From Bryobacteraceae bacterium (GTDB lineage: Bacteria > Acidobacteriota > Terriglobia > Bryobacterales > Bryobacteraceae), in NCBI GenBank assembly GCA_019752335.1, contig JAIEMJ010000016.1, positions 57,665 through 121,664 on the forward strand: a stretch of 64,000 nucleotides of DNA. Reading direction: 5' to 3'. The notes under the pieces were generated by a model. It had not been told where the DNA came from and made no database searches. It worked only from the letters and a program-made list of their open reading frames with translations. The first letter of the stretch is position 1; every line of letters begins with the position of its first letter. Of this stretch, positions 35,485-43,668 are shown piece by piece. Both the position numbers and the translations under genes were made by a program.

Positions 35485-36501
35485 CTAGCCGATGACGGCG
35501 TCCAACTCCTCCGCGCCTTGCAACACCGCCAACCCGGAACCTTCCACCCAGCGCAGACTCGGCACGTCGGCCAGCCACACCAACCGCGTGCGGCGGCCCA
35601 GGCGATGGGCGACTTCGGGCCAGCCGGTTTCGGCCAGTTTAGCTGAGCAGAAGACGACGTCGAAGGCCAGGCGCTCCAGCCGGTCTACCGCTTCGTCTAC
35701 CGTTTGGACAGGCAACGCGCGGATCCCGCGTTCGCTCAGCGCGGAGAGGTACGCGCGGCGCCGCGCGGCGTCGGGCTCTAACAGGAGAGTCGTGCGGACC
35801 AGAGTACCTCCTTGCGGCATGCTCTCTTGGGCGAACTGCCGGTCCTCCTCGCGCATCAGGGCGCGCAGGCGCTCCACGATCGCCGGATGGCCGCGGTCAT
35901 GCTCCAGTTCGGCGATCACCCGCTGCAAGACTTCGCTTACCGCTTGGCGCTTCTCGGCGCGCGCTTCGTGCTCGCGCGTTTCGGCGTCGTTCAGGCGGGC
36001 CAAGGTGGCGCCGATCTGGCGCGCTAGGTAATTGAGGCTGGTGGAGTCCGCTTCGGCCAGACCTTCCCCGCGCAGCACGAGCACGCCGTGCGCTTCGTCG
36101 CCGAGTTCACAGGGCAGATAGTGCGTGATCTCGGCCGAGCCAGGCTCACGCAAGCGCGACGAGACGCGATGCCGGAAGGCGAGCGCGATGGCGGCGGGTT
36201 CGCCTTCGGCGGGCGCATGCACGGGAATCACGTGGACGCCGGCTTCGAGGGTGCGGCGCCCGCGCTCGTAGAGGTAGAGCCGCAACGCCACCGGGCCCAG
36301 CGCGGCCGGCAGATCCTGCTCCAGCACCTCACCTACTTCGCGGCGGCTGGCGGCGGCGAGGACGCGCGCGCCGAGCCGCTCCAGCTTGCCCGCCACGTCG
36401 CGCCAGGCTTCAATCTGGCGGGTGCCCGAACGCCACACCCAGAAGACGGCGCCCACGGCCAGCAGGATTACCGCGTACCAGGCTGTTGCGTCAGGAGCCA
36501 T
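35485..36501 (-). CDS. Membrane-anchored GAF-like/receiver-like sensory protein
   Basis: An N-terminal membrane segment ('AWYAVILLAVGAVFWVW') is followed by a GAF-like region at about 55-170 ('LPAALGPVALRLYLYERGRR', 'DEAHGVLVLRGEGL'), a coiled coil near 175-215 ('ETREHEARAEKRQAVSEVL'), and a receiver-like C-terminus ('VRTTLLLEPDAARRRAYLSA', 'LERLAFDVVFCSAKLAETGW'). The position of the phospho-acceptor Asp is occupied by Cys-Ser ('DVVFCS'), so phosphorylation is not expected. No histidine kinase or output domain is visible. It overlaps the upstream HAD gene by 34 bases. Function is inferred as a signalling accessory protein. Confidence 0.6.
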   Translation of the reverse strand: MAPDATAWYAVILLAVGAVFWVWRSGTRQIEAWRDVAGKLERLGARVLAAASRREVGEVLEQDLPAALGPVALRLYLYERGRRTLEAGVHVIPVHAPAEGEPAAIALAFRHRVSSRLREPGSAEITHYLPCELGDEAHGVLVLRGEGLAEADSTSLNYLARQIGATLARLNDAETREHEARAEKRQAVSEVLQRVIAELEHDRGHPAIVERLRALMREEDRQFAQESMPQGGTLVRTTLLLEPDAARRRAYLSALSERGIRALPVQTVDEAVDRLERLAFDVVFCSAKLAETGWPEVAHRLGRRTRLVWLADVPSLRWVEGSGLAVLQGAEELDAVIG

Positions 36502-37169
36502 GTGTCAAGCCTCGGATCGGAGAAGTGGGGGATTTCGAGATCGACGGGCCCGCCCAGGTCAGTGAGGCCCGCGCTGTTGATCGCGACGACGCGCGCGCCG
36601 GAGGCGCGGGCCGCGGCGAGGCCCGTGGGCGAGTCCTCAAAGACGATGCAGTCGCCGGGCGGGGTGCCGAGCATCTGCGCGGCCTTGAGGTACATGTCGG
36701 GATACGGCTTGGGCCGTTCCACCTGATGGCCGTCGAGCACGACGCGGAAGGCGTCCTTTAAGCCCGAGCCCCGCAAGACGAATTCGATGTTGGCGGGTTC
36801 GGCATTCGAGCCCACGGCCAGCGGGCTGGCGGCGTGGCGCCGGATGAAGTCCACGACGCCTTCAATCATGAATTCGTCCAGACGGCCTTCCATCATCTCG
36901 CGCCACAGCTCTTCCTTCTCCGCGCCATGCGCCATCACGGTGTCGTCGTCGAGATGGTGGCCGAAGAGGTCGCGTACGAGTTGGTCATTGCGTTTGCCAT
37001 GCATGCGCTTGGCGGCGGCATCGGGCGGCAGGCCATGGCGCGTGAGGTGTGCTTCCCAGGCCTTGGTGTGCAGGGGCATGGAGTCGACGATGACGCCGTC
37101 CATGTCGAAGAGGAGCGCTAAAGAGGGGTGGGCGACGGCGCGCCCGGCAGAGGTCGATGCGGGTGTCAA
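36468..37169 (-). CDS. HAD-superfamily hydrolase (beta-phosphoglucomutase-like)
   Basis: This 233-residue protein has the four HAD motifs: 'LLFDMDGVIVDSM' near residue 20, 'LAVGSNAEPANIEFVL' near 118, the Lys in 'VERPKPYPDMYLKAAQ' near 150, and 'CIVFEDSPTGLAAARAS' near 175. A cap domain lies between motifs I and II ('HTKAWEAHLTRHGLPPDAAA'). It likely dephosphorylates or isomerizes a small sugar phosphate; 'DMDGVIVDS' and the cap resemble beta-phosphoglucomutase and sugar phosphatases. Its 3' end overlaps the next gene by 34 bases. Confidence 0.9.
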   Translation of the reverse strand: MTPASTSAGRAVAHPSLALLFDMDGVIVDSMPLHTKAWEAHLTRHGLPPDAAAKRMHGKRNDQLVRDLFGHHLDDDTVMAHGAEKEELWREMMEGRLDEFMIEGVVDFIRRHAASPLAVGSNAEPANIEFVLRGSGLKDAFRVVLDGHQVERPKPYPDMYLKAAQMLGTPPGDCIVFEDSPTGLAAARASGARVVAINSAGLTDLGGPVDLEIPHFSDPRLDTWLLTQQPGTR

Positions 37170-37270
37170 ACCTTGAGTCTAACCTCAATCCGCGTGCGGC
37201 TACAGCCGCAACACCTCCAGAAATAGCCAGGAACTGTGCCGGTGTCTGTTACGTGTTCCCAGTTCGTCTC

Positions 37271-37852
37271 TCAAAGAAGGCCCTGCTGCTGAAGACTGGC
37301 GAAGACAAAGGGGCTCATACTCTTCGCTTCGGCCGGACTCCAGTCTCCTCCCAAGATCTTGGAGACGTGCTCGGACCGCATTTTGCAGACTTCGGGTTTT
37401 CGCAAACCAAGACGTTCAATCGTCGATTCCGCTTTCTTTGCCAACGCGACAGAACACTTCGGATTTACCAGGATCTCCCCCGACACAGGATTGAGCGTAA
37501 AGGTATTCTCGGGAAGTTCGAAGGGATCAAGGACGTCCGCGTAGTCTTTTTTTCGACCATTCATCAAGCCGCATACGAGGCGGAAATTGTCCCAGTCATA
37601 GGCCAATTCGGGATACTGGCTCTTGGGCTTGAAGTGCTCAACGGACCGAAAGCCGGTGACCCGTTCGATGCGAACAGCCGCAAACGCGCAAGTCCGGCTA
37701 TAGGCTTCGTAAAGATCAGGCAGCACCTTACGCCAATGCGCCTTCCCCTCCCAGAATTTGGTGGGCACGGGTGGCGGCGGGAAGGTTTTCGGAAGCTTGC
37801 CGATTTTGTCGCGGAAGCCGGTGGGGGGTGATCTTCGCTGCACGGGAATCAC
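37271..37852 (-). CDS. HNH-like nuclease, PtuB-like partner of an AAA ATPase
   Basis: I start at the GTG at 37852, which overlaps the ATPase stop as GTGA and begins 'IPVQRRSPPTGFRD', a start seen in related proteins; the longer frame to 37897 would run inside the ATPase gene. The 193-residue protein has an HNH-like core: 'YSRTCAFAAVRIERVTG', 'SVEHFKPKSQYPELAYDWDN', 'FRLVCGLMNGRKKDYADVLD'. His near 72, the Asn of 'WDNFRL' and the Asn of 'LMNGRK' fit ββα-metal catalysis, but the usual zinc C-x2-C pairs are reduced to single Cys ('CAFA', 'VCGL'). The C-terminal half is helical and unique. By architecture this is the nuclease half of a Septu-type (PtuAB-like) or related two-gene system; it could also be an uncharacterized variant. 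Confidence 0.7.
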   Translation of the reverse strand: MIPVQRRSPPTGFRDKIGKLPKTFPPPPVPTKFWEGKAHWRKVLPDLYEAYSRTCAFAAVRIERVTGFRSVEHFKPKSQYPELAYDWDNFRLVCGLMNGRKKDYADVLDPFELPENTFTLNPVSGEILVNPKCSVALAKKAESTIERLGLRKPEVCKMRSEHVSKILGGDWSPAEAKSMSPFVFASLQQQGLL

Positions 37853-39123
37853 TTCAACCAGCCCCTCTTCTCCCCCACGCGCCGCCAACGGACCCAAAAG
37901 GAATCGATCTCCGGCAGATGATCCCGAAGCTTGGCATCCTGCGTCTGGAACTCCGCCTTCTTCACAGATCCGGGCACGCTCAATTCGCGCTCTACTAGCT
38001 GTGCGGCCACCGCTAACTCGCTTTCCGCTCCTTCGGAGTAAGTCGTCTTGAGATCGAAATTGGGACCGAGCAACCAGCTTTCTCCGGTACCGCGTTTGGT
38101 AAACGGGACCTGTTCGATGCGGACGCCATTGGCCGGATCCAGGTCGAGGTCAAGCAGCACGTCTTTTTCTGGATCGAAGACGGGCTCCAGCGAAACACAG
38201 ACTAACGGCGAATGCGTCGAAGCGATCAGTTGGATACTGGGCTTCGTAGTGGAGGACGTCATCGTTTCTACTAGCCGCAGAATGGAGGGAAGAATGCGTC
38301 TTTGCCAAGCCGGATGAAGGTGGGCTTCCACTTCATCAATCAGGAAGATCACGCGCGGGGCCGGTTTCTGTTTTCGCTTCGCTGACGCGAGGAGGTGTTC
38401 GTTCCAGGCCCAAATCAGCAAGTATGCCAACGCCACAATCCGCCGGATGGCCGCGGACGCATGAATCAGTGGCACGTCGATGCCATATGGCATGTGAATG
38501 GATGGGTAGTCTTGTGAATCCTCGGTGCTGATGCGCTGCAACAAGCCGGGCCGGAGTTTCTCCTGTGGCGGAGAAAGCGCCTCCAGCGCAACCTTCAAGC
38601 TTTTGTAACTTTGGTTGTCTTCCCGCTGCCAGGAGGCCCAGTCACGGTATAGGCCATTGCATCTCCATTGCCCATGGTCTTCGAGGCCCGTCCAGACCTG
38701 GCGAGAATCGAAGAGAAATGCCGCAGGCCGGTTTTGCCCCTCCTCTTGCCAATAATTTCTGGCGGGATCCCAAACGGAAAAGCTACCGTCCACCTGCGCG
38801 TAAATTACCAAACCGGGCATCTGCGGACGGGCCTGAGGCTGCACCCAGGTCTGCTTGGAGAAGTCGTACGAAATCTTTCGCACCGTGGATTTCGAACTCT
38901 GACCCTTGACCGTGGTCTCGATGGTGGCTTTGCGAGCGTCTTCACGAGGGATACTCTGTCTGCCCGAACTGGGCCACGTTCTGGTTAACGCCCACCACGC
39001 AACGTCCAGCAAGAAGCTTTTCCCAACGCCGTTGTCGCCCGTAATGAGGCTCAGCCGATTGCCAAACTCGATCTCCAAGCGTCTGGCTGGCCCCACGCCT
39101 TCGAGGCTAAGTTTCTGAAGCAC
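37849..39123 (-). CDS. AAA-family ATPase, PtuA/OLD-like
   Basis: This 424-residue ATPase has an ABC-like arrangement: N-terminal 'LQKLSLEGVGPARRLEIEFG', Walker A 'ITGDNGVGKSFLLDV' near residue 30, a middle region with 'DVPLIHASAAIRRIVALAYL' (signature helix position), Walker B 'VIFLIDEVEAHLHPAWQRRI' near 260, and the switch His in 'IQLIASTHSPLVC' near 300. That order matches RecF/OLD/PtuA-type proteins rather than AAA+ rings. The C-terminal 110 residues ('GVRIEQVPFTKRGTGESWLL') are not recognized. Translation is coupled to the HNH-like gene by a four-base GTGA overlap, so both subunits are probably made together. The gap to the next gene upstream (39223) is 99 bases and can carry a promoter. 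Confidence 0.85.
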   Translation of the reverse strand: MLQKLSLEGVGPARRLEIEFGNRLSLITGDNGVGKSFLLDVAWWALTRTWPSSGRQSIPREDARKATIETTVKGQSSKSTVRKISYDFSKQTWVQPQARPQMPGLVIYAQVDGSFSVWDPARNYWQEEGQNRPAAFLFDSRQVWTGLEDHGQWRCNGLYRDWASWQREDNQSYKSLKVALEALSPPQEKLRPGLLQRISTEDSQDYPSIHMPYGIDVPLIHASAAIRRIVALAYLLIWAWNEHLLASAKRKQKPAPRVIFLIDEVEAHLHPAWQRRILPSILRLVETMTSSTTKPSIQLIASTHSPLVCVSLEPVFDPEKDVLLDLDLDPANGVRIEQVPFTKRGTGESWLLGPNFDLKTTYSEGAESELAVAAQLVERELSVPGSVKKAEFQTQDAKLRDHLPEIDSFWVRWRRVGEKRGWLK

Positions 39124-39222
39124 CCAGGTATTATCGCGTAATGCTGGGAAACCCGCATGGGGGATCGCTCCAAGGGTCGCGGCATCGTGGCGGCCACCCG
39201 TGGCGGTTCAATCCGCCCGCGA

Positions 39223-41457
39223 CTAGGGCCGCAACACCGACAGAAATAGACTTGGACCCGTAAACGGCGCGCCCGGTGCCGGGCCCGTGCCGGGGAAGTC
39301 CGGGGAAAACGTCTGGCCGAAAAGCAAGATCGACGATCCCGCTCCCGCGCCCGTCCACCAAAGGAGATCCGGCGCAACTCCGGCCAAGGCCACCGCATAC
39401 TGTAAGCGCGTGTCCGCAGCAAAGCTGATCGCGAAGATGTCAGATACCGTGGAGAGATTCGGCGGCACCAGCGCGCCGCTTTCCCGCAGCACTTGCCCCG
39501 GAAAGTCCGTGGCGCTCTCGATCTGACCCGTTACCACCGCTTGGCCGCTCGCCGTCAGCGTCAAATTGTATGACCCGCTCAGCCCTACGCCCAGGTAGGT
39601 GAGGTAGGTCACCTCGCCGGCCGGCGTCACTTTGGCGAGAAACAGTTCTTGCTGGGCGGGCAGGATGAAATGGGCCACGCCACCGTCGCCCACAGAGAGT
39701 TGGGCGGCGCCTTGGGCAGCATTGAGCACAATCGGCAGGGCTTGCCAGGACCGTCCCAAGTCAGGGCTGCGCACCAACCGGCCATCGGCGCCGAGGCCCA
39801 ACAAAACTCCCGGCCGGCCTGGCTGGAAGCCGAACTGCAGCAGCGGCACCAGCAATGGCGGCAAGTCTTCGATCGCCGGGAAGGTGGAAGGCTGCGTACG
39901 GGACAGGCGGCCGTTGTTCACCAGGTAAAGCTGGCCCGGCTCAAACGGATTGAAGTGGAAACTCGACTGCCCTTGCGTCAGCGGGGCGGACGTGCGAAAC
40001 GTAAGGCCGCCATCGTCGCTCAGGCGAATCCTGGGGATCGGCGGCGAGAAACGGCCCGCGAACGACGTAGTGACGACGGCGACCGCGGCCGCGTCGACCA
40101 CGATGGACGAGATCGGGTCTTCAAACGTGCGCTGGGTGAAGGTCTCTCCGCCGTCCAGCGTCGCGAAAAGCGTTTGGCCATTGGTCACGTAAAGCACCCG
40201 CGGATCCTCGGGATGGGCGGCCAAACTGAACTCGGATCCCGTCCCCAGCGGCGGCAAACTCCGCCACTGGTTCCCGGTATCATCCGAATACCAGACCGTC
40301 GTAGAGGCGTTGCTACCGGCCGTCAACACCCAGAGGCGGCCGCCGCCCGTCGCCATGCTGCGAATGCCGCGGAATGGTGCCGTTTCATTGATTAGCTCCC
40401 ATGTCCAGCCATTGTCTACTGTGCGCGCCAATCCGCGCGATGTCGCGGCGAACAGCCGATTCGGCTCGCTGCGATCCACCTCTAGCAGTCTCGCCGTCAG
40501 GCCGCGGATGGGTCCGGGCGGAGTGAGGCTCTGCTGCCCCTCCGCGCGCAAGTAACTGAAGCGCGACGGTTCGTTTCGCCACGCGCCGGGCGTTACGGGT
40601 AGCATCCCAGCGAAGCCCGTGCCGGCAATCCAGTACCCACCATCCGGGCTGGGCACCGCGCGCGTCGGCTGGACTTCCGGGGCCAGGGCTAACGGAATGC
40701 GCCGCGGCTGGCCGTCAGGCCGAATTTCTAGCAGGGTGGTCCGCGGCGGCGATACCGGCGTTCCGCTGGCCGGGTCGAACACGGCCGCCGTCACCGTACC
40801 ATCCCCGGCCACCGCAAACTCCAGCGGCGGACCATTCACCGGCACGCCCACCGCATACACCAGCCGTCCAGTAGACGGATTCACGCGCACCACCGCGCCC
40901 CGCGGGCCGGCGCTCATCACCAACGGGCCATCGGTGAAGGGGAAATCCGGGGAAGTGGTCTGCATCGCGGCCGCGAGATTGCCTGCGGCGTCCACGCGCA
41001 AGGCCGTCAGTTGGTCAAGGCCCGATCCGCCCAGGTAAGTTGAGAACAGAATCCGGCTGCCGTCCGGCGATAGTTGCATCAGATAGGCATCGCTTTGCCC
41101 TGCTGGACGGCTCCGCAGTGGGCGGACCAGCGGCAGATTCGGCTCAGCCGTGCCGCCCGCCAAAGTGATGTTGCCCGCGCGGTCGAGCGCGATGGCATTC
41201 ACCTGGAATCGCCAGGAGGAGTCGCCCAGAGCCTTGCGCAGCAGGACTTTTCCGGTCGAGTCCAATTTCACCAGCGCAAAGGGCTGGCACTCCTGCAAAA
41301 TGCTACAAGGCTGGGGACTCACCAGCAGCACATTGCCTAAGCCGTCTCCCGCCACGATCACTTGCGGGGAAAAGATCGGGCCCAGCAACGCCGTCTCCAC
41401 CGTGGCGGCGCCAGCGGAGAGAGCCACCAGAAAAAGCCAGGACTGGCGGAAGGTCAT
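39223..41457 (-). CDS. Exported beta-propeller protein with SBBP and Asp-box repeats
   Basis: I start at the ATG at 41457 ('MTFRQSWLFLVALSAGAATV'), which gives a signal peptide. The 744-residue mature chain has an N-terminal SBBP-like part ('STYLGGSGLDQLTALRVDAA', 'QTTSPDFPFTDGPL') and a central set of sialidase/VPS10-type Asp boxes ('YSDDTGNQWRSL', 'TLDGGETFTQR', 'LSDDGGLTFRTS', 'SPDLGRSWQAL'). The C-terminus returns to the SBBP-like style ('YLTYLGVGLSGSYNLTLTAS', 'ATDFPGQVL'). Such proteins are abundant and exported in Solibacter relatives, probably as surface or matrix proteins with ligand-binding propellers. No catalytic residues can be assigned. Confidence 0.78.
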   Translation of the reverse strand: MTFRQSWLFLVALSAGAATVETALLGPIFSPQVIVAGDGLGNVLLVSPQPCSILQECQPFALVKLDSTGKVLLRKALGDSSWRFQVNAIALDRAGNITLAGGTAEPNLPLVRPLRSRPAGQSDAYLMQLSPDGSRILFSTYLGGSGLDQLTALRVDAAGNLAAAMQTTSPDFPFTDGPLVMSAGPRGAVVRVNPSTGRLVYAVGVPVNGPPLEFAVAGDGTVTAAVFDPASGTPVSPPRTTLLEIRPDGQPRRIPLALAPEVQPTRAVPSPDGGYWIAGTGFAGMLPVTPGAWRNEPSRFSYLRAEGQQSLTPPGPIRGLTARLLEVDRSEPNRLFAATSRGLARTVDNGWTWELINETAPFRGIRSMATGGGRLWVLTAGSNASTTVWYSDDTGNQWRSLPPLGTGSEFSLAAHPEDPRVLYVTNGQTLFATLDGGETFTQRTFEDPISSIVVDAAAVAVVTTSFAGRFSPPIPRIRLSDDGGLTFRTSAPLTQGQSSFHFNPFEPGQLYLVNNGRLSRTQPSTFPAIEDLPPLLVPLLQFGFQPGRPGVLLGLGADGRLVRSPDLGRSWQALPIVLNAAQGAAQLSVGDGGVAHFILPAQQELFLAKVTPAGEVTYLTYLGVGLSGSYNLTLTASGQAVVTGQIESATDFPGQVLRESGALVPPNLSTVSDIFAISFAADTRLQYAVALAGVAPDLLWWTGAGAGSSILLFGQTFSPDFPGTGPAPGAPFTGPSLFLSVLRP

Positions 41458-41570
41458 GGGTGAAGTACCTCGCCTCATTCTAACGTCACTTGCCGCCGGA
41501 GTTCCGTACCCACCGGTTCATTGGAAACAGGCCTTTCCTCTCACCTCGAATGCCGACGGCGCGTGGCGGC

Positions 41571-42904
41571 TTACGGTTTGATGACGAAGTCCTTCTCGAT
41601 GGCTGTTGTGCCAGCGTCGAATTCGGCGGCATATTCTCGCTTGAGGTCGCGCTTCCAACTGTCGGTGACTTCCACGCGGATCTTGCGGTTGGCGGGGACA
41701 GGGAATTGGCCCCACGGCTGTTTTTGAGTCGGGAGATAAAAAACGATCTCTTCCCAGTTGTTGCCGGTGATGCGGACGCGGGCGGTGGTCATGGGCTTGC
41801 CGTCGGGGAAGCGGACGCGGATGGCGAGCCTGCGATAGGTAATGGGGGGCCCAGGAACGATCACCAGCCCCTTGACCTGCTGGCCAGGACCTGTGATTTC
41901 AATCGCCTGAGCCTTCTCCCGGGTGCTGCCAAGGGGGTAATATGCACTGTCCCAGTTGGAAGAGACTTCCGAAGGCCGCTGCGGTTCCAATTTTACGGCG
42001 TATTTTCCAGGAGAGACGTTCTTGAACGAGAACCCTCGGACTTACTGGCATAAGCCCTGAGTTCGAACGGCCTGCGTCCTGGAGGCGCCGGATCAGCGTC
42101 ACGGAGGGTGACCGTTCCTACGGAGAGAAGCTTGCCGTCGGGGTCGCGAAGCTGTCCCTCGATGGTGTTTCCCGTGCTGAGAGCGATATCCCGGATGGCG
42201 CAGCCAGCGGCAGGCACGGCTACGGAAAAAGGTTCCAGCGGGAGGTAAGCAGGGCTTGAAACGCTGATGCGGTAATCACCGGCGGAGGGTACCTTGATTT
42301 CGTATTCGCCGCGATCATCAACGAGCGCGGTGTAGCTGCTCTCTCCCTGGGTGGCAACTACCCGGACGCCTTTCGGCGGACGGCTCTCGCCCATCAACAG
42401 GCTAAGTTCGACATACGATTCGTGGCTGCTAGCCGCGACCCGGCCTCGGAGCCGGTATCGGTTTCGGCTGGCGTAGTAGTCCCGCACCAAGGCGACCTCG
42501 GCGGCGGACTCCTCCACGAGGCGGCCCGTGAAGCCGCACAGGCTCTCCTCGCCTTCATGGACGGTCCTGGGGAAAACCAGATAGCGGCGTCCGAGGATGT
42601 AGGGCATCGGAGAACACATACCGGCGGTTGGGGAGACTCGCATGACAAAGACCGGGCGAGGCTGGTCCGTACCGAAGCTTTCCAGGACCTTAAAGCGAAC
42701 TTGCGTGGCAGGAGAGTACCAGGGGTCCAGCTGGACTGAGTCGATTCCGCCGGAGATTACTTCGCCGATGAAGGGCTTTACCGAAGGCCGGGCCAGCCAT
42801 TGGCAGACGGAGACGCTGCTGCAACTGCATCCGAACATAGCAGTTGGGCTGAACAAGAGAAGTAAGCAAACGGGAACAGTCTTCATGAGCCGTGCCATCT
42901 TCAT
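41571..42904 (-). pseudogene. Exported protein with carboxypeptidase-regulatory-like domain, one-base frameshift
   Basis: The 5' frame starts 'MKMARLMKTVPVCLLLLFSP' with a lipobox-like 'TAMFGCSCSS', then 'PYILGRRYLVFPRTVHEGEE', 'VRDYYASRNRYRLRGRVAAS', 'YTALVDDRGEYEIKVPSAGD', a prealbumin-like regulatory domain, and stops at 41993 after 'YASKSEG'. The next frame continues 'KYAVKLEPQRPSEVSSNWD', 'FPDGKPMTTARVRITGNNWE' to the end at 41571. One G added to the GGG complementary to 42033-42035 joins them as 'EGFSFKNVSPGKYAVKLEPQ'. The restored protein would be about 445 residues. The N-terminal half is the same family as the broken gene at 11.2 kb. Confidence 0.75.
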
Positions 42905-43050
42905 TGTATGGCCTGTGGGATTGCGGAAGCTTATGTTTCAAACCAATGCTGTGGCGGATTCAACTGAGATCAGTTCCCGATCACCAGAACGAGGGTCTGG
43001 CCGCCCGGCGCGTCTCGGTTGCGTGGCCAGCCGTAATCGCCAGCCGGGTC

Positions 43051-43665
43051 CTAGCGATTCGCGTCGCGCAGCGCCAGCAGCCGCTCCCGCAATGCGTCCG
43101 GGGTGACCGGTTCGTGAATCGGCTCGCCGACCCACACCGTCACGCGCGGCCGCCAGAGGCGCTCCCAACTGCCCAGGACTCTCCCGCTCTTCATGCTCAG
43201 CGGATGGCCCCAGAGGCCTTCGAGCCACACGGGGACGACCGGCGCGAGTAGCTCGGGCGATCCCTTGCGCTCGACGATGCGCTCGAAGCCGCTCTTGAAG
43301 GGCATCAATTCGCCCGTGCGTGTGATCTGGCCTTCGGGGAAAATGCCGGCCAGTTCGCCGGCTTCCACTTCGCGGCGCGCGCGCGCCAAGGAGGCTAGCG
43401 CCTCCCGTGGCGATCGCTGCGAAATCGGGATCGCGCGCAGCAGCACAAAGAAGGGCTTGAAAGCGCTTTCGTAGAAGGGCTCCCACAGCAGAAACCGGAT
43501 CCAGCGCTTCGTCGCGGAGCCGATCAGCACCGCGTCAGCGTAGGAGACATGATTAGAAACGATCAGCGCTCCGGTTGCTTCCGGTAAGTTCTCCGCACCC
43601 ACCACGCGCACGCGGAAGAGGGTGTGCAGCGCGCACCAGAGCACGAAGCGCAGCGCCAGCAGCAT
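43051..43665 (-). CDS. plsC: 1-acyl-sn-glycerol-3-phosphate acyltransferase (PlsC family)
   Basis: This 204-residue membrane-associated enzyme has the acyltransferase motifs: 'IVSNHVSYADAVLIG' (H-x4-D) near residue 35, 'PFYESAFKPFFVLLRAIPIS' (motif II region), 'AGIFPEGQITRTGELMPFKS' (motif III, FPEG) near 108, and 'APVVPVWLEGLWG' (motif IV). It adds the second acyl chain to lysophosphatidic acid. It starts four bases after the phosphohexomutase stop on the same strand. Some members work on other lipids; the exact acceptor is inferred from the family. Confidence 0.88.
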   Translation of the reverse strand: MLLALRFVLWCALHTLFRVRVVGAENLPEATGALIVSNHVSYADAVLIGSATKRWIRFLLWEPFYESAFKPFFVLLRAIPISQRSPREALASLARARREVEAGELAGIFPEGQITRTGELMPFKSGFERIVERKGSPELLAPVVPVWLEGLWGHPLSMKSGRVLGSWERLWRPRVTVWVGEPIHEPVTPDALRERLLALRDANR

Positions 43666-43668
43666 CGT

